Assembly (NCBI RefSeq): GCF_935825525.1
Contig: NZ_CAKXZT010000141.1
Span: 31,773-64,118 of the forward strand
DNA: 32,346 nucleotides
Direction of reading: 5' to 3'
Source of the DNA: Mesorhizobium escarrei
Lineage (GTDB): Bacteria > Pseudomonadota > Alphaproteobacteria > Rhizobiales > Rhizobiaceae
Part shown: positions 1 through 8,292 of the stretch, in pieces
Numbering within the stretch: position 1 is the first letter of the stretch
Layout: the number at the start of each line of letters is the position of its first letter
The notes under the pieces: generated by a model
The model's input: the letters and a program-made list of their open reading frames with translations, nothing else
Database searches by the model: none
Told to the model about the DNA's origin: nothing
Program-made: the position numbers and the translations under genes

Positions 1-489
1 ATATCGCCCTGCTCGATGGCGGCTACATTCACGGGGTCACCGGTCAATCAGGTAACGGAAAGCGTCGCCTGGTGCTGAACAGCTTTTTCGGGTTTGCGCG
101 ACCAGATCTTGTTGTCTGGTGGACCTGATTTGGATGTCACAGCCACCAATTGATGATAACGGCCACCTTGCAAACCGATCAGTCGCTGGACCTCCGAGGG
201 CTGGCTCGTCGAACCTGCATAGCCAACGAATGGCACGGCGGCGGCGGCTCCCTGACGCCGATACAGTTGTGCAGGTAAGTCCTGGTGGGACCAGAGCGAG
301 CCCACCAGCCAACGTGATGCGTCTCCTCAATGCCTATGAGGTTCGACCGACAGCGGTTTCGTTTGAGCAGGCGCCGGGCATCTGAAAATGTGATGGCACC
401 GTCCGGGACATTATATTGGCCAACTCTAGGCCAAATAGCCCATACTTCGCAGGTGACGGAACAAACCTGCCGGCCGCAACGCAGTCAAA
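1..489. other. No recognisable gene; upstream flank of the ammonia-lyase gene
   Basis: Short open frames exist on both strands, including about 85 codons on the minus strand, but none resembles a family I know and none has a convincing ribosome binding site. The frame open from the left edge stops after about 40 codons and may be the end of something cut by the window. The last 30 bases before the ammonia-lyase gene hold no strong Shine-Dalgarno sequence and no clear promoter boxes. I read the stretch as decayed or intergenic DNA. Confidence 0.5.
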
Positions 490-1791
490 TTGAGATTGAG
501 TGAAGTGCAAATCAAAGACGTCCTTCTCGCGGCTGGTAACGGCGCATTTTTCTATGACGACCAAGCTGCGATCGGAGCTGGGGCAATCCAGGACGGCTTC
601 ATCTATCCTGGCGTGCCGATAACGCCCGGGTTCACGTCCATTCGCGTGCCGGCGACGTCCCTCAGCGTCGGCCTTGTTCTAACCGACGACACCGTTGTTT
701 GGGGCGACATGATGGGCGTCCAGTACTCTGGTACTGGTGGACGTGATCCTTTGTTTGAAACTGCGCAAGTCTCGGGCTTGTTGTCTCGGTTTGTGGCGCC
801 GCGACTTCTCGAAGTCGATGCGTCTCTTTACCTTGATTCCTGCGCGAAGGTTTTCCAGCCCCTCAAGCAAGAGCGGCTACCCCATTCACTTGAGTACGGC
901 GTCAGCCAGGCGCTGCTTCGAGCTGCCGCCTACGTTCAGCGCTCCACAATGGCAGAAGTTATATGCGCCGAGTTTGACCTACCCCTGCCGACGTCTCGCG
1001 TCCCGATTTACTGCCAGAGCGGTGATGCCCGGGAAATCAATGTGGACAAGATGATTTTAAAGGCCGTGGATGTGCTCCCTCACGGCCTCATCAACTCACG
1101 GCAGAAATTTGGCGTCGACGGTCAGGCCTTCATGGAGTTCGTGAAATGGGTTGCAATGCGTACGCGAGAAATCGGCCGCCCCGGGTATCGCCCAGTGCTG
1201 CATTTCGATGTGTATGGCTGGATCGGGCAGGAAATCGGGCTGGACGCGCAAGGGGTCGCCGACTTTATCTGCAAGGTTGCGGATACCGTCCCGGATTTCA
1301 CTCTCAACATCGAGTCGCCAGCGGACTTCGGTTCTACGCGAGCGCAAATTGAGAACTACGCCACGATCGTATCGATACTCGACAACCGGGGTTCTCGCGC
1401 ACGCATTGTCGTGGATGAGCGATGCAATACGCTTGAGGACATCCGGCTCTTTGCGGAAGCCAAGGCCACGCATCTCGTGCAAATCAAGACCCCGGATGTC
1501 GGCTCAATCGCCGATACGGCTCGTGCTGTTCTCATCTGCAAGGCGAATAAGGTAGGAGCGTATGTTGGGGGAAGCTGTACCGAAACGGATCTCTCCGCGC
1601 AGGCTTCAGTGCACGTATCAGTGGCAACCCAGGCCGACATGATGCTCGCCAAGCCGGGAATGGGTGTTGACGAGGCATTTTCCATCGTTGGGAATGAACA
1701 AAACCGGCTGCTGGCAATGCTCAAACGTCGTGGGGCTCAAAAAGGGAAACGTTGGATAAGAAGCACGGGGTCGCATGCAGAACTCTCTTGA
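490..1791 (+). CDS. mal: Methylaspartate ammonia-lyase
   Basis: Catalyses the reversible loss of ammonia from (2S,3S)-3-methylaspartate to give mesaconate; a cytosolic Mg-dependent enzyme of the enolase superfamily. The 433 residues cover the whole family length (about 413) with a short extra C-terminus. All key residues are visible: His198 (DVLPH), metal ligands Asp240 (HFDVYG), Glu275 (IESPAD) and Asp309 (VVDERCNT), catalytic Lys333 (QIKTPD), and the late GGSCTETD motif at 360-367. The first in-frame start after an upstream stop is TTG at 490; the family N-terminus aligns from there, although GTG at 505 is an alternative. The gene overlaps the CoA-transferase gene by 17 bases, so the two are probably translated together. 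Glutamate mutase, the usual upstream partner, is absent here, so the origin of the substrate is open. A near-identical 95-bp piece of this gene recurs at 25537. Family certain; exact substrate by homology. Confidence 0.93.
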   Translation: MRLSEVQIKDVLLAAGNGAFFYDDQAAIGAGAIQDGFIYPGVPITPGFTSIRVPATSLSVGLVLTDDTVVWGDMMGVQYSGTGGRDPLFETAQVSGLLSRFVAPRLLEVDASLYLDSCAKVFQPLKQERLPHSLEYGVSQALLRAAAYVQRSTMAEVICAEFDLPLPTSRVPIYCQSGDAREINVDKMILKAVDVLPHGLINSRQKFGVDGQAFMEFVKWVAMRTREIGRPGYRPVLHFDVYGWIGQEIGLDAQGVADFICKVADTVPDFTLNIESPADFGSTRAQIENYATIVSILDNRGSRARIVVDERCNTLEDIRLFAEAKATHLVQIKTPDVGSIADTARAVLICKANKVGAYVGGSCTETDLSAQASVHVSVATQADMMLAKPGMGVDEAFSIVGNEQNRLLAMLKRRGAQKGKRWIRSTGSHAELS

Positions 1792-2926
1792 GGGGATCAC
1801 TGTCGTAGCCGTGGAGCAGGCCGTGGCCGCCCCTTACGCATCTTCTCGTCTTGCTGACGCCGGCGCGCGTGTCATTAAGATCGAAAGGCCCGAAGGGGAC
1901 TTTGCCCGGAACTACGACAAGCTGGTGCGGGGGCAAAGCGCTTATTTCCTCTGGCTTAATCGGGGTAAGGAATCGGTTTGCCTCGACCTGAAGGCGGAGG
2001 CGGACAGAATCGTCTTGGGTGCCCTCATTGCTAGTGCTGATGTCTTTATCCAGAATCTGAAGCCGGGGAGTATCGAAAAACTGGGGTTCGGGTCTGCGCA
2101 TCTCCGTCGACGTTTTCCGCGGCTGATCACCTGCGACCTCTCTGGTTTTGGGGAGAAAGGGCCATATTCCCATTTGAAGGCTTATGATCTCATTGTTCAG
2201 GCCGAAACCGGTCTATGCGCGATCACCGGCAACCAACAAGGGCCCGCGCGTGTAGGAGTCTCGGTTTGCGACATATCGGCGGGCATGACAGCGCACAGCG
2301 CCATTCTTCAGGCGCTGTATCATCGCGAGGTCACCGGGGACGGGGTCAGTATTCAGGTGTCACTGTTCGATGCCGTCGCCGACTGGATGAACGTGCCGGT
2401 CCTGCAAAACGACTATAGCGGCTACCATACGGTACGCGCGGGCGTGAAACACCCGTCGCTGGCGCCATATGGCGCATATCGTTGCGCGGACGGCAAAGAC
2501 GTCATCTTTTCGGTTCAGAATGACCGCGAATGGGTAAATTTCTGCGAGAAATTCCTGAAGCAGCCGGCGCTCACACGCGCACCTGGTTTTGCCGACAACA
2601 TGGAGCGCCTCGGTCACCGGTCGCAACTTGATGAGATCATTGAACGGCGTTTTTCCGAACTGTCCTGCCAGGAAGCAATGCAGGAGCTTGAGGCGGCCGG
2701 ATTGGCCTATGGCCGACTGAATGAAATCGCGGATATTTCGCAGCATCCTCACGTTCGTAGGGTCGAGGTTGGCACACCCGAAGGAACCGTCGAGACGATA
2801 GCGCCGGCGGCGATTTTCAACTCGGAGCACCCCTCGCTGCGCCCAGTTCCAGCTCTTGGCGCTCACACGGAGACTGTTCGCGAAGAGGTTCTGGGGCTTT
2901 TGCGCGAAAAGGCCGCGTCTGCGTGA
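1775..2926 (+). CDS. Class III (CaiB/BaiF) CoA-transferase
   Basis: Moves coenzyme A between carboxylic acids through an aspartyl-CoA intermediate. The 383-residue protein has the family start (GITVVAVEQAVAAPYAS, LADAGARVIKIERP), the LNRGKESVCLDLK motif near 61-73, and the likely nucleophile Asp166 in GVSVCDISAG. ATG 1775 lies inside the ammonia-lyase gene, which marks an operon. Given that partner, the likely acceptor is mesaconate or citramalate with succinyl-CoA or acetyl-CoA as donor, as in known mesaconate- and citramalate-using pathways; this is inference from context. Other family members act on carnitine, formate or oxalate. The stop codon lies within about 30 bases of the recognisable remnant of a group II intron protein, so any further operon genes may have been lost at this junction. 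Family confident, substrate uncertain. Confidence 0.88.
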   Translation: MQNSLEGITVVAVEQAVAAPYASSRLADAGARVIKIERPEGDFARNYDKLVRGQSAYFLWLNRGKESVCLDLKAEADRIVLGALIASADVFIQNLKPGSIEKLGFGSAHLRRRFPRLITCDLSGFGEKGPYSHLKAYDLIVQAETGLCAITGNQQGPARVGVSVCDISAGMTAHSAILQALYHREVTGDGVSIQVSLFDAVADWMNVPVLQNDYSGYHTVRAGVKHPSLAPYGAYRCADGKDVIFSVQNDREWVNFCEKFLKQPALTRAPGFADNMERLGHRSQLDEIIERRFSELSCQEAMQELEAAGLAYGRLNEIADISQHPHVRRVEVGTPEGTVETIAPAAIFNSEHPSLRPVPALGAHTETVREEVLGLLREKAASA

Positions 2927-3320
2927 ACGCGCGTATCTACGGCAACCGGCCACGCGCAGGACTTATCGGACAACGCCTGACGCGCAAGCTGACGGCGCTG
3001 CGCCAGGATGCCTGGCGGGTCATGCACGCGCCAATGGCTGCGCAGCACAGGTGGTTCGCCGCCGTTCTGCGTAGACACTACGGCTACTACGGCAGGCCGC
3101 ACAACTATCCAGCGCTCAACGGATTCCATCGACAAATGCGCCGGATATGGCTACGGTGTTTGAGACGGCGCAGCCAGAAAAGCCGGCGCATGGGCTGGTC
3201 GGACTTCGAAACCCTGACGGCGCGCCTCCCCCTGCCAACTCCTCGCATCACTCGAACTTGGGCTCACGCACGGGGGACGCGGGTTACCCTCGGGAAGAGC
3301 CGGGTGCGGGAAGCGCCCGC
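2923..3320 (+). pseudogene. Group II intron reverse transcriptase/maturase, C-terminal remnant
   Basis: About the last 110 residues of a group II intron-encoded protein survive. Recognisable landmarks are the maturase-domain stretch with RHYGYYGRP, the FHRQMRRIWLRCLRRRSQK segment and the LPTPRITRTW tail. Near 3275-3285 the frame shifts by one base: the tail continues as GYPREEPGAG in another frame. The reverse transcriptase domain is missing, because the remnant starts just after the CoA-transferase stop. It cannot make a working protein. Confidence 0.85.
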
Positions 3321-3363
3321 CCGGATCTGTTAGAGCGAAAGCCGAATGGCTGAGCTACTCGAT
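2950..3363 (+). mobile_element. 3' end of a group II intron (5' part deleted)
   Basis: This span combines the maturase remnant with the intron RNA domains V and VI, ending at an intron-like 3' terminus (GAGCTACTCGAT at 3352-3363). The 5' end, domains I-III and most of the protein are gone. The left edge lies directly behind the CoA-transferase gene, so the deletion that removed the intron's 5' part may also have removed what once followed that gene. Confidence 0.8.
3297..3363 (+). ncRNA. Group II intron domains V and VI
   Basis: Domain V is 34 nt long (3297-3330), begins with the catalytic GAGC and folds as a hairpin: CCGGGTGCGGG pairs with CGCCCGCCCGG around a small GAA loop. Domain VI follows with the stem AGCC/GGCT (loop GAAT), an unpaired TGA that could hold the branch-point adenosine, and the pairing TAG/CTA before the 3' end. 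The catalytic core looks undamaged, although the rest of the intron is missing. Confidence 0.8.
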
Positions 3364-3805
3364 CACGACCCAATACTGTATTTAAAAAACCACAACGTTC
3401 TCCGGAAAATTCGAATGACTGCACCTGATTTTGAATTAGCGAAGAAAGCTGCGAAGGAAACGCCTGTTTCCCCGCCACGGGTGGTGGTTGGAACTTTACA
3501 ACGGTCGCCCGGTTATTCACGCTTTTCCTTGGCCCTCTGGCGGTTCAAGATCTTGACAACAACATTGCGAAGGACACGTTTCATCCCGCGTCTATGGTGA
3601 AGAGAACTAACCCCCTTGACATAAATCAGGGGGGATGTTTCCCGTGGTGGCGTCAGGACTCGGAATTGCGCTTGGCACGCTGCCAATGTCATCCGCGACT
3701 TGTTGTGGCTCGAAATGGACGCCCGGTCGAAGTCCGTTCCGAATATGCCGATCGGGATTCTGGCGAGCATGAAACGTCTTCGACGCGCCAGCGCAAAGGC
3801 CTAGT
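3364..3805. other. No recognisable gene
   Basis: The stretch between the intron 3' end and the IS left end holds only short frames (84 codons at 3346-3600 and 71 at 3594-3809) that resemble no family I know. It is probably the flank into which the intron and the IS inserted, or older mobile-element debris. Confidence 0.45.
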
Positions 3806-3823
3806 CTAGCAGGCTGTTGAAGA
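3806..3823 (+). repeat. Left terminal inverted repeat of the IS5-type element
   Basis: The 18 bases match the reverse complement of 5031-5048 exactly; the match ends abruptly after the 18th base. Confidence 0.85.
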
Positions 3824-4131
3824 TGTACTGGCTCGGTTGTTTGGACGGGATTCATGTGTGATGTCCCCGGTTCTGCAAGTTGGTTTTGAACAGCGCAGAG
3901 CATGCGATCGAGTGCGGTCATGTGTCAGGCCTCACAACTGCGGCTCGTTGACATGGCCGCGGGGCCGGTATGGAGATGCGCGGATCAAGTTCTACACCAA
4001 ATCACTGTGGGCGAGCTCGTGGCTCCGTGAATCACACTGGCTTTCCTGATCCCGATCTGATCGATCATTTGCCCTTACCGTTCGCGACCTCCTTGCAACA
4101 CCGATGGACGATTCGCCCGATCAGGCTGCCA

Positions 4132-4390
4132 TCACCGGATTTCGATAATTCTCCTTCTTCGTGAGCATGGCTCATACAGCTCGTGCCTCTTGTTAGGCAG
4201 CGCGATGGCGATCACCAGGCGAGGCTTGCGACCGATCATGCCGGCCAGCCACGATCGCTTCGGCGCGCCGCGGCGGGCGGTCCATCGCACCACGGCCATG
4301 GCGCCGATGATCAGCAGTCTGCGGATGTCGCGCTGACCCATTTTCGAGGTCTTGCCAAGAATCAGCTTGCCGCCGGTTGACTCGGCGGCG
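4132..4390 (-). pseudogene. IS110-family transposase, C-terminal fragment
   Basis: The minus-strand translation contains the IS110/IS116 signature around STGGK, ISKMGQRDIRRLL-like (here TSKMGQRDIRRLLIIGAMAV), RRGAPKRSWL and RKPRLVIAIALPNK. The N-terminal catalytic domain is absent and the tail is degenerate. It sits inside the inverted repeats of a different IS family, which points to a nested insertion followed by deletion. Confidence 0.8.
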
Positions 4391-4393
4391 CAC

Positions 4394-4726
4394 ACACTGG
4401 GCGCCGACAAGGGCCATGACGTGCGCCAGTTCATCAAGGACCTGCGCGAGCGCAAGGTCGCCGCACATCCCCGTCGACGGCCATCTGAGTAAAACCGGCA
4501 AGCCGCGCGTGACGTCGATCGATGACTGCACGAAGCGCATCCGGGCTAGGATGTCAGTCAGCGCTGTCGCAAGCGGATCGAGGAGGTATTCGGCTGGATA
4601 AAGGGCTCGGCCGGCATGACCAAGATCAAGCTGCGAGGATGCGCCCGTGTGGGCGCTGCCTTCACCTTGAACCTAGCGGCCTACAATCTGATCCGTTTGC
4701 CCAAGTTCCTGGCAGCGCCGGCATGA
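4394..4726 (+). pseudogene. IS5-family transposase, C-terminal fragment
   Basis: The fragment starts with LGADKGHDVRQFIKDLRERK. After a one-base shift near 4465 it continues as IPVDGHLSKTGKPRVTSIDD, and later as RKRIEEVFGWIKGSAGMTK and AAYNLIRLPKFLAAP. The EEVFGWIK block carries the last acidic residue of the DDE active site. The N-terminal two thirds are missing and there are at least two frame shifts. Confidence 0.85.
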
Positions 4727-5048
4727 GCGGCACCGGTCGCTGGCAGATCGTCGCGATGCCCGACTAATGTGGGGACTATCGCGACAGGATGGAGCCCGCC
4801 TACATTGAGTTCGCGGCGGATGGCTGCGGCGACTTCGCCTTCGGCTGCGTCACCGGACAGATCTTCGGAGCGGGCGGCGGCAACAATGTCGCCTTCTCCT
4901 GGCAAGGCAATGACGAAATGGACGAAGCCCAAGGCAATGGCTGGGCCGAGATTCAACCAGACGGCTCCATCAACGGACAAATCTGCTTCCATGGCGGCGA
5001 TGAAGCAGCTTCATCGTTCACAAGTGGACTTCTTCAACAGCCTGCTAG
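4723..5048 (+). pseudogene. Small acidic protein of unknown function, broken
   Basis: Read from ATG 4723, the frame gives MSGTGRWQIVAMPD, then a TAA at 4765-4767, and resumes in the same frame with MEPAYIEFAADGCGDFAFG and FSWQGNDEMDEAQGNGWAE. A one-base loss near 5002 shifts the end to SSFIVHKWTSSTAC, whose stop TAG lies inside the IS right end. I recognise this as a small conserved protein (about 105 residues) of unknown function, often annotated near mobile DNA. Here one nonsense and one frameshift mutation disable it. It may have been a passenger gene of the IS. The stretch 4789-5073 remains open but runs out of frame at its end. Confidence 0.7.
5031..5048 (-). repeat. Right terminal inverted repeat of the IS5-type element
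   Basis: Exact inverted copy of 3806-3823. It overlaps the last codon of the small protein remnant and the stop codon of the dioxygenase gene on the other strand. Confidence 0.85.
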
Positions 5049-5974
5049 ACGATACTCGCAGGCGGCTGCCTGATGATCTTAATCCGCGCTACACTGCGCC
5101 GACCGTCAACGCCGACGGGTACCTCGCCGTCGATAGCAACGCGACGGACGACGCGATGCTGGTCGCCATAATCCCTAACCGCGTAATGCATCGTGGCGAG
5201 GTTGTCCCAGATAGCGACATCGCCCTGCTTCCAACTCCAGCGCACAGTGTTTTCCGGTGCGGTGATATGAGACTCGAATAAATCGAATACCTTCTGGCCG
5301 TCATATTTCGGCAGGCCAATGAAACTGTTCACGTAGAGACCAAGTACCAAAGTTCGCTCGCCGGTTTCGGGATGGACACGTACAACGGGATGCTCGGTCT
5401 CAAAACTTGCTCTATCAAGACCCTCATTGTGAACCGTTTTCTCGGCCTCGGTAGGGCGAGCGAATATGGCAAAGTCGTACGCGTTGCTGTGAACCGCCCA
5501 GAGGCCGTCGGCAAGACGTTGGAGCGGCGCCGGCAAGTCGAGATATGCTGCAGCGGTGTTTGACCACATCGTGTCGCCGCCGACTGGTGGGATCACAGCG
5601 CCTCGCAGCACCAAAATCTTGGGATAGGCATCCAGGTAGGCGAAATCGATGTGCCAAGCATCAGTCCGGAAACCGCGCGCGCTATCAATGTCGAGGATCG
5701 AGATTGTTCCATTGGCAGGATCTAACGTCGGAGACAGCATAGGCTTCCCGAAACGAATAGCAAAGCGCTCGTGCTCGGCGTCGTCAAGATGACTCTGGTC
5801 GCGAAAGAAAATGACTTTGTGTTCAAGAAGCAGGCTTTTTATCGCGGCGATGGTCTGGTCCGGCAAATCGCCCGACAGCTTGATGTTCCTGATGTAGGCG
5901 CCAATTCTCGCCGTACATTTGACAACAGCAGTACGCGGAATGACACTATCGATTATCAAAGACGTTTCATTCAT
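5045..5974 (-). CDS. TauD/TfdA-type Fe(II)/2-oxoglutarate dioxygenase
   Basis: A cytosolic non-haem iron oxygenase that couples 2-oxoglutarate decarboxylation to hydroxylation or oxidative cleavage of a substrate. The iron triad is visible: His108 and Asp110 in WHIDFAY, and His263 in TMHYAV; Arg274 (DQHRVV) is placed to bind 2-oxoglutarate. I chose ATG 5974 (309 residues) because GGAG lies just upstream and family N-termini start there; a longer frame begins at 6040. The last residues (RQPPASIV) are followed by a TAG made by the IS5 right end (5045-5048), so the native C-terminus was cut and replaced. The catalytic core is complete and may still work. The substrate is unknown: taurine, alkyl sulfates, aryloxyacids and amino acids are all possible. 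It stands alone on this strand. Confidence 0.85.
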   Translation of the reverse strand: MNETSLIIDSVIPRTAVVKCTARIGAYIRNIKLSGDLPDQTIAAIKSLLLEHKVIFFRDQSHLDDAEHERFAIRFGKPMLSPTLDPANGTISILDIDSARGFRTDAWHIDFAYLDAYPKILVLRGAVIPPVGGDTMWSNTAAAYLDLPAPLQRLADGLWAVHSNAYDFAIFARPTEAEKTVHNEGLDRASFETEHPVVRVHPETGERTLVLGLYVNSFIGLPKYDGQKVFDLFESHITAPENTVRWSWKQGDVAIWDNLATMHYAVRDYGDQHRVVRRVAIDGEVPVGVDGRRSVARIKIIRQPPASIV

Positions 5975-7830
5975 GGTCGAATTCTCCAGTTCACGGTTCC
6001 TTGCTAGCAAAGCCTTGGCAATTGGGGCCATTAAGCTCACTGGCAGTCATAATCGAGCAATCGGCGTGCCAATCGTGAATCTGAGCGTCAAACCATGCTT
6101 TTTACGACGCGCCCAATGAAGCAGCTGCCGCATTGTCGCGAATGTGACAAGCGCAACTCAAGACGCGATCAGACCGTGGGTTCTCTCGGAGCGAAAGTAA
6201 GTGGGCGATCGGCTTGGCTGTGTAACGCTGGCCGGGCAACGTTTCGACCGAACGCACGCACTGGACCGCTGGGGTTTGGCTTGTCAACATTTGAAGCCGA
6301 GAAGAACTGCTTCGTAAAGGTTGGCCGGCGGCTCGTTCGGCTGCGGCCTCAATTGCGTCGCGGACGCCGTCGGTCCTGTGAAGCGGAAGGGTTGATGGGG
6401 TATCCCGGGGGCAAGTATGTCGCGCTCGAAGAACTGTGGTCGGGTACACGGTTGCCTTCGCGGTCAACATCGGTCGTCTCATCATTGAGCTTCGCGGGAC
6501 CAAATCCGGAGGACGCACTCTGCTGAGCCAGCGGTGCACCACCCCAACAAGCGGAATGGCTCTGCCCATCTCCCGGTAGGGACGTATGCTGCGCCAGGCC
6601 TCCAGCATCGGCAGCACGACGGGAGCGAGCCCTTCCTGAAAGACAAACAGGCTGTGGACATTCACTCGAACATTGCTCGCCGGGATCGAAATGAGGATCT
6701 GACGGGCTTGGGGGCTAGTCAGGATCACCCGAGCTTTCGAACCGAATCCTTGGGGCTGATGAAGACATGCGGTCCTCGCATTCCCGCAGGTAGGCGAAGT
6801 TTCACCCGCACCTCACGAAGAGGTCCACCTCTGCGAGATGCGCCAAACCGTCGGCGTCGTTCGCGTCGGTTCTCATTCGCGCTTACGTCGAGTTTCTGCT
6901 TTGGCCGCCGGCACCCATATTCATGGCCGACGCGTGTCGATAAACAAACGGCGATGTCGATCCGCCGTGAAGGCAAGGCTATCTGGCGTGGGAAGTGCGC
7001 CTCCGATCCAAGTGGCATTGCCGAGCTTGTCCGTATGCTGGCGGCTGCCTGGGGAAAGGCTGCCCTTATGTGCATTGATGTTCTGCCAGCCGACAAACCC
7101 GTGGTGTTCGACACCGGCCCTTTGCGTCGGTTCTGTCATGGGCCGCTCCCGCAATCCCAGCGATTGCAGCAAAGTGGCAGGAGTTTGTGAACGGTCCTTC
7201 TGTCGTTTCGAACCCGGAGTGTGGACCGGCTTGGCTTGGGCGAATGTCTACGGGCCGACGAGTTGGAGCGCTCACGTGAGATTAGTCGGGGGAGCCGATG
7301 GCATTCGGATGCTGATGCCGGTACTATTCGGGCCAATTTTTGGCCCGCTGAGATTGATTTCTTGGTCACTAATTTCGCGAACTTGGCGCGTGCACGATGC
7401 CGATGACGTCGTTGCGCGGTTAACGAGTGGCGCGTCGAGAGCTTGGTGGAGTCTCTGGCTGGGAAATCCCTTACGGCGCTTGCTAATCAGGCGCCGAGCA
7501 TATGCTTGCTAAATGTCCGATGCAGGTGGCCGATGGTGGCGATGCGGCCGCGGATGAGCCCGTCATCAGCCATATTGGCGGCTTGCCGATCGGGCCTGTT
7601 AGGGTGCGCACGGTGTTGCAGTCCTTACGTGTCGGCTGCCGTGAGTGTGCCTCCGATTCTGTTGCGAACCCAAGAGCTGCGCGCTAAGCCGTCCTGGAAG
7701 TTCGCTATGCACCGCTGAGCGCGGGGTGCCTGTTGAACCTGATAGCGATGGTGTCGGACATTTCCGCAAGCCGGATTTGAAGGCGCTGAAGCGTTCGGAC
7801 TGCGTAATGGGGCGGGGCGCCATAAGACGC
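5975..7830. other. Long stretch without a recognisable gene
   Basis: About 1.85 kb holds many overlapping frames on both strands (up to about 220 codons), none with a family signature, a good start signal or the rhythm of real coding sequence that I can recognise. It ends at a broken IS5-type transposase. I read it as decayed island DNA. The first bases upstream of 5974 presumably contain the dioxygenase promoter, but no clear boxes stand out. Confidence 0.45.
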
Positions 7831-7834
7831 GGCG

Positions 7835-8080
7835 ATGATGTTCAAGATCCTGGTGTTGCAAGCCCTTTACAGATTATCTGACGACCAGGCCGAATTCCAG
7901 ATCATGGATCGCCGCACCTTCGGCCGTCTTCTTGCCTGCCCGACGGTGGTGACAAATTGCCGACACCCTCACGATCTGGCCGTCTCGCGAACATCTCGCC
8001 TTGGCCAGGGCGATCGAACCTCAGTTCGTTCATTGCCGCGATCGGCCCGTCCTATCATTGGGGTCTGTCCCCTCCACCTA
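7835..8080 (+). pseudogene. IS5-family transposase, N-terminal fragment
   Basis: From 7835 the translation gives MFKILVLQALYRLSDDQAEF and IMDRRTFGRLL, a hallmark of IS5-type transposases. After a one-base shift near 7935 it continues as CLPDGGDKLP in another frame, and is lost before 8100. The following open frame runs directly into the M20 peptidase frame, which makes that gene appear about 110 codons longer than it is. Confidence 0.85.
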
Positions 8081-8292
8081 AAAAGGCACAGGCCCGGGAT
8101 TTATTCGACCAAAATGTGAGGCGATCCATCTCGCCTCTAGATGGTCAAAATAGGCAAATTGAATTTGACTCGAACCGGCCAGCGATGACTTCTAACAGAG
8201 ATGAGCGTTTCTTTTCCAAGGACGGTTTGGCGGCGTTCTCAGCCAAGCTCACGCGGTTTAGGTTTAACTCTCACGGTGTCAAGGATAAATCG

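Larger units (their letters stand above)
3806..5048. mobile_element. Degenerate IS5-type element with perfect 18-bp terminal inverted repeats
   Basis: The left end at 3806-3823 and the right end at 5031-5048 are perfect inverted copies of CTAGCAGGCTGTTGAAGA. The outer CTAG is palindromic and could equally be the 4-bp target (YTAR-type) duplicated by IS5-group elements, which leaves 14-bp inverted repeats. Inside are an IS110-type transposase piece in the opposite direction, the C-terminal third of an IS5-type transposase, and a small passenger-like gene running up to the right end. The transposase N-terminus is missing, so the element cannot move by itself. The right end lies in the 3' end of the dioxygenase gene. 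Confidence 0.75.

Noticed and set aside
6095..7512. Long open frames on both strands (143 to 224 codons)
   Set aside because: No family resemblance, many overlaps on both strands, and no start signals. They look like chance frames in GC-rich DNA.
7957..8292. N-terminal extension of the M20 peptidase
   Set aside because: Its first part reads as frameshifted IS5 transposase, and family members begin near 8293.
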